Source of the DNA: a virus
Length of the DNA stretch: 47,632 nucleotides
Reading direction: 5' to 3' (one strand)
Virus record (IMG/VR): IMGVR_UViG_3300013094_000090
Span: 1 to 47,632 of that record
The notes under the pieces were generated by a model. The model was not told the origin of the DNA. It searched no databases and was given only the letters and a program-made list of their open reading frames with translations. Positions within the stretch are counted from its first letter, which is position 1. Each line of letters begins with the position of its first letter. Below are positions 46,330 to 47,632 of the stretch, in pieces. A program made the translations under genes and the position numbers.

Positions 46330-46602
46330 ATGTCAGATAAAAAGGAACCGTTACGCGCTGGTGCGGGCACGAGCCCTCAGTCACTAGCTTCAGCTATCGC
46401 CCACGCCATCTATGAGGACCGAAGTTGCACTATTCGTGCCGTCGGCGCGGGAGCTACCAATCAAGCAGTTAAGGCTATCGCCATTGCCAGAGGTTTTGTC
46501 GCGCCTCGTGGAATGGACCTTGTATGTGTCCCAGGATTTACATCCATTAGCAGCCGTGATGGGGAAATTAGCGCTGTCCTTTTCACAGTAGATGTCCGTT
46601 AA
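46330..46602 (+). CDS. spoVS: SpoVS-family (Alba-like) protein
   Basis: This 90-residue protein matches SpoVS closely: LRAGAGTSPQSLASAIAHAI, then CTIRAVGAGATNQAVKAIAI-ARGFVAPRG and MDLVCVPGFTSIS, ending AVLFTVDVR. In Bacillus SpoVS affects sporulation and septation, and the family has an Alba-like fold thought to bind nucleic acid. The motif GAGAxNQAVKAxAIARGF is nearly intact. It stands alone after a leader of 81 bases with an inverted repeat, so it is probably controlled separately. Its phage role is unknown; nucleoid or RNA binding is possible. Confidence 0.92.
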   Translation: MSDKKEPLRAGAGTSPQSLASAIAHAIYEDRSCTIRAVGAGATNQAVKAIAIARGFVAPRGMDLVCVPGFTSISSRDGEISAVLFTVDVR

Positions 46603-46612
46603 GCCTGTAAAA
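46602..46612 (+). repeat. 11-nt direct repeat, copy 2 (AGCCTGTAAAA)
   Basis: This copy begins with the last base of the SpoVS stop codon and matches 46254-46264 exactly. Here it is followed by AGGC, so GCCT-gtaaaaa-AGGC can also form a small hairpin (46603-46616). It lies 50 bases before the next ATG. Confidence 0.4.
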
Positions 46613-46662
46613 AGGCCCTAATCCTCGTATCCTGTAATTAATCCTAGCGCTATGGAGACATT

Positions 46663-46974
46663 ATGAAGAACACAGCTAACAACAAGTTTACAAAGGCTGG
46701 TACAACATCAGCCAAAGTAGAGGCTCCTGAAAAGGGCAAGCTTGTCAAGAAGAAGAACGTTGCAGCTGGTGGAGCTACAGGCCCAGCTACAGTTCGCACC
46801 GTTTCAAGCTCAGCAACAACCTCTGGTGCACGTTACGGTGTAAAGGTCAAGCTATCAGGTGGAACATCACCAGAAGCTGGAGCTACACAGTCTAACGGTC
46901 GCATCATTGCGCCTGCGGTCAACCGCACACGCCCTAATTTTACAGATGGTGCTCACGAATCAATTAGTCGCTAA
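46663..46974 (+). CDS. Basic disordered hypothetical protein
   Basis: ATG 46663 has a GGAGACATT tract upstream. The 103-residue protein is rich in Lys, Thr, Ala, Gly and Ser, with MKNTANNKFTKAGTTSAKVE, then KLVKKKNVAAGGATGPATVR, and a C-terminal PAVNRTRPNFTDGAHESISR. No Cys and little hydrophobic core are seen, so it is likely disordered and nucleic-acid binding or part of the particle. No family is recognised. Ten bases separate it from the next gene. Confidence 0.6.
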   Translation: MKNTANNKFTKAGTTSAKVEAPEKGKLVKKKNVAAGGATGPATVRTVSSSATTSGARYGVKVKLSGGTSPEAGATQSNGRIIAPAVNRTRPNFTDGAHESISR

Positions 46975-46984
46975 GGACTAGAAA

Positions 46985-47512
46985 ATGCCAGGCACGCATC
47001 AAAACCTGCAAAATCTTGGTGCAGGTGGCATGTATGGCACCAACACTAACTATGGTGGCGGTGGCGTTCCTGTCGCTCGTTCCGAGCTCGATTTTCTACG
47101 CCTTGGTGTTGGTCGCACACCACAAGCCGAATATCCAGATGGTTATCTAGGAACTATTCGCACACGTCGCGATGACCGCGGACGTCCAGGCTCCACATCA
47201 GAACGCGTACTTGATTCAACCAAGCAACGCGTTACTCAGCGTTCCTATCAACGTGGTGTTCACCGCGGTGAGCGCATTGACCAATCAGATTACTTCTGGA
47301 ATTCGTCAATGAGAGCTGACCAAGGAATCAAACGTCAGATGGCTGCTGCTCGCAAAGGCGAAGACCCTAAGCGTTTTGGCATCAATCCATTACTTGCGCC
47401 TGCTCCACACTTACCTAACGATGGTAAGACAAATATGCAGAGCACATCACCAATGGAAATCAACCAACGTCGCGTTGACCAATGGTCACGTATGCGTCCA
47501 AGCTGGGGGTAA
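46985..47512 (+). CDS. Hypothetical Arg/Gly-rich protein
   Basis: The 175-residue protein begins MPGTHQNLQNLGAGGMYGTN and contains YPDGYLGTIRTRRDDRGRPG, RVTQRSYQRGVHRGERIDQS and FWNSSMRADQGIKRQMAAAR before an RRVDQWSRMRPSWG end. It is basic, Arg- and Gly-rich and poor in hydrophobic residues, so it is probably extended or nucleic-acid binding. Its place after SpoVS and the basic 46663 protein suggests a small late or packaging-related block reaching beyond the window. I do not recognise it. Confidence 0.55.
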   Translation: MPGTHQNLQNLGAGGMYGTNTNYGGGGVPVARSELDFLRLGVGRTPQAEYPDGYLGTIRTRRDDRGRPGSTSERVLDSTKQRVTQRSYQRGVHRGERIDQSDYFWNSSMRADQGIKRQMAAARKGEDPKRFGINPLLAPAPHLPNDGKTNMQSTSPMEINQRRVDQWSRMRPSWG

Positions 47513-47513
47513 A

Positions 47514-47632
47514 ATGGCACGACGACGTACAGGAAGAGCTGAAAAGCAATCACGCGAAGCTTCTATTGCTAAAAGCACTAGACCACCTAAACTTTCTAGT
47601 GTTTATGCTGCTTTTAATACTAAAAAAATTAA
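47514..47632 (+). CDS. Basic protein, N-terminal part (3' end outside window)
   Basis: ATG 47514 follows GGGGGTAAA by a short gap. The frame is open to the window end, giving about 39 residues: MARRRTGRAEKQSREASIAK, then STRPPKLSSVYAAFNTKKI. It is strongly basic with an RRR start, consistent with nucleic-acid binding. Too little is present to identify it. The gene must continue past base 47632. Confidence 0.5.
   Translation, partial: MARRRTGRAEKQSREASIAKSTRPPKLSSVYAAFNTKKI

Noticed and set aside
1-47632. tRNA or rRNA genes
   Set aside because: Intergenic gaps are all shorter than about 115 bases; none shows a cloverleaf with a TTCRA-type arm and conserved anticodon loop.

Overview
The window is a contiguous piece of a tailed double-stranded DNA phage genome with a contractile (myovirus-type) tail. 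Every supported gene lies on the + strand, packed head to tail with many ATGA, GTGA and TAATG overlaps, and no stretch above about 115 bases lacks a gene. A WhiB-family iron-sulfur protein points to an actinobacterial host, because that family is confined to Actinobacteria and their phages. The collagen-like fibre style and moderate base composition are typical of uncultured aquatic phages; a freshwater actinobacterial host is an inference, not something the sequence proves. No terminase, portal, major capsid, integrase or lysogeny repressor is visible, so this is part of a larger genome and its lifestyle is undetermined.

Layout. (1) 1-6101: an adsorption cassette of fibre genes. It begins inside one fibre gene and holds two consecutive pairs, each a collagen-like (G-x-Q repeat) fibre followed by a fibrinogen-C-terminal-like protein, then a third short fibre. 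(2) 6104-10273: a 1389-residue beta-rich virion protein made of two repeated module types, closed by a strong intrinsic terminator. (3) 10331-13706: a beta-propeller glycosidase-like protein, a helical-repeat partner, a possible connector protein, two small beta proteins (one C1q/TNF-like) and three tiny Lys-rich proteins, closed by a second GAAA-loop terminator. (4) 13817-28869: the tail operon, ordered neck/terminator candidates, sheath, tube, gp26-like chaperone with an out-of-frame extension, tape measure with a lysozyme-like domain, tube-initiator protein, LysM, hub, OB-fold spike, gp25-like, gpJ-like, small fibre/baseplate protein, and gpI-like protein fused to carbohydrate-binding-like domains. 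(5) 28885-46248: membrane protein, Rossmann-like protein, replication initiator and DnaC-like loader, SWIM protein, DnaB-like helicase, primase, dNMP kinase, SNF2-like helicase, small DNA-binding proteins, SSB, family A DNA polymerase, Pro/Gln/Tyr-rich zinc-ribbon protein, RecA, PD-(D/E)XK resolvase-like protein, WhiB, Cas4-like nuclease, RuvC-like resolvase and small metal-binding proteins. (6) 46330-47632: a SpoVS homologue and three poorly characterised basic proteins, the last cut by the window end.

How it works together. Regions 1-4 build the injection machine and its host-recognition surface; region 5 makes a largely self-sufficient replisome plus recombination set, fitting recombination-dependent replication. 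The most notable non-coding signals are a promoter nested inside a terminator hairpin at 37160-37215, whose right arm also supplies the ribosome-binding site of the next gene, and a 14-bp perfect inverted repeat upstream of the polymerase gene. The most unusual protein signals are the ficolin-like gene pairs, the phage SpoVS, a WhiB with an enlarged cysteine loop, and a polymerase with Leu at the position equivalent to E. coli Pol I residue 762.
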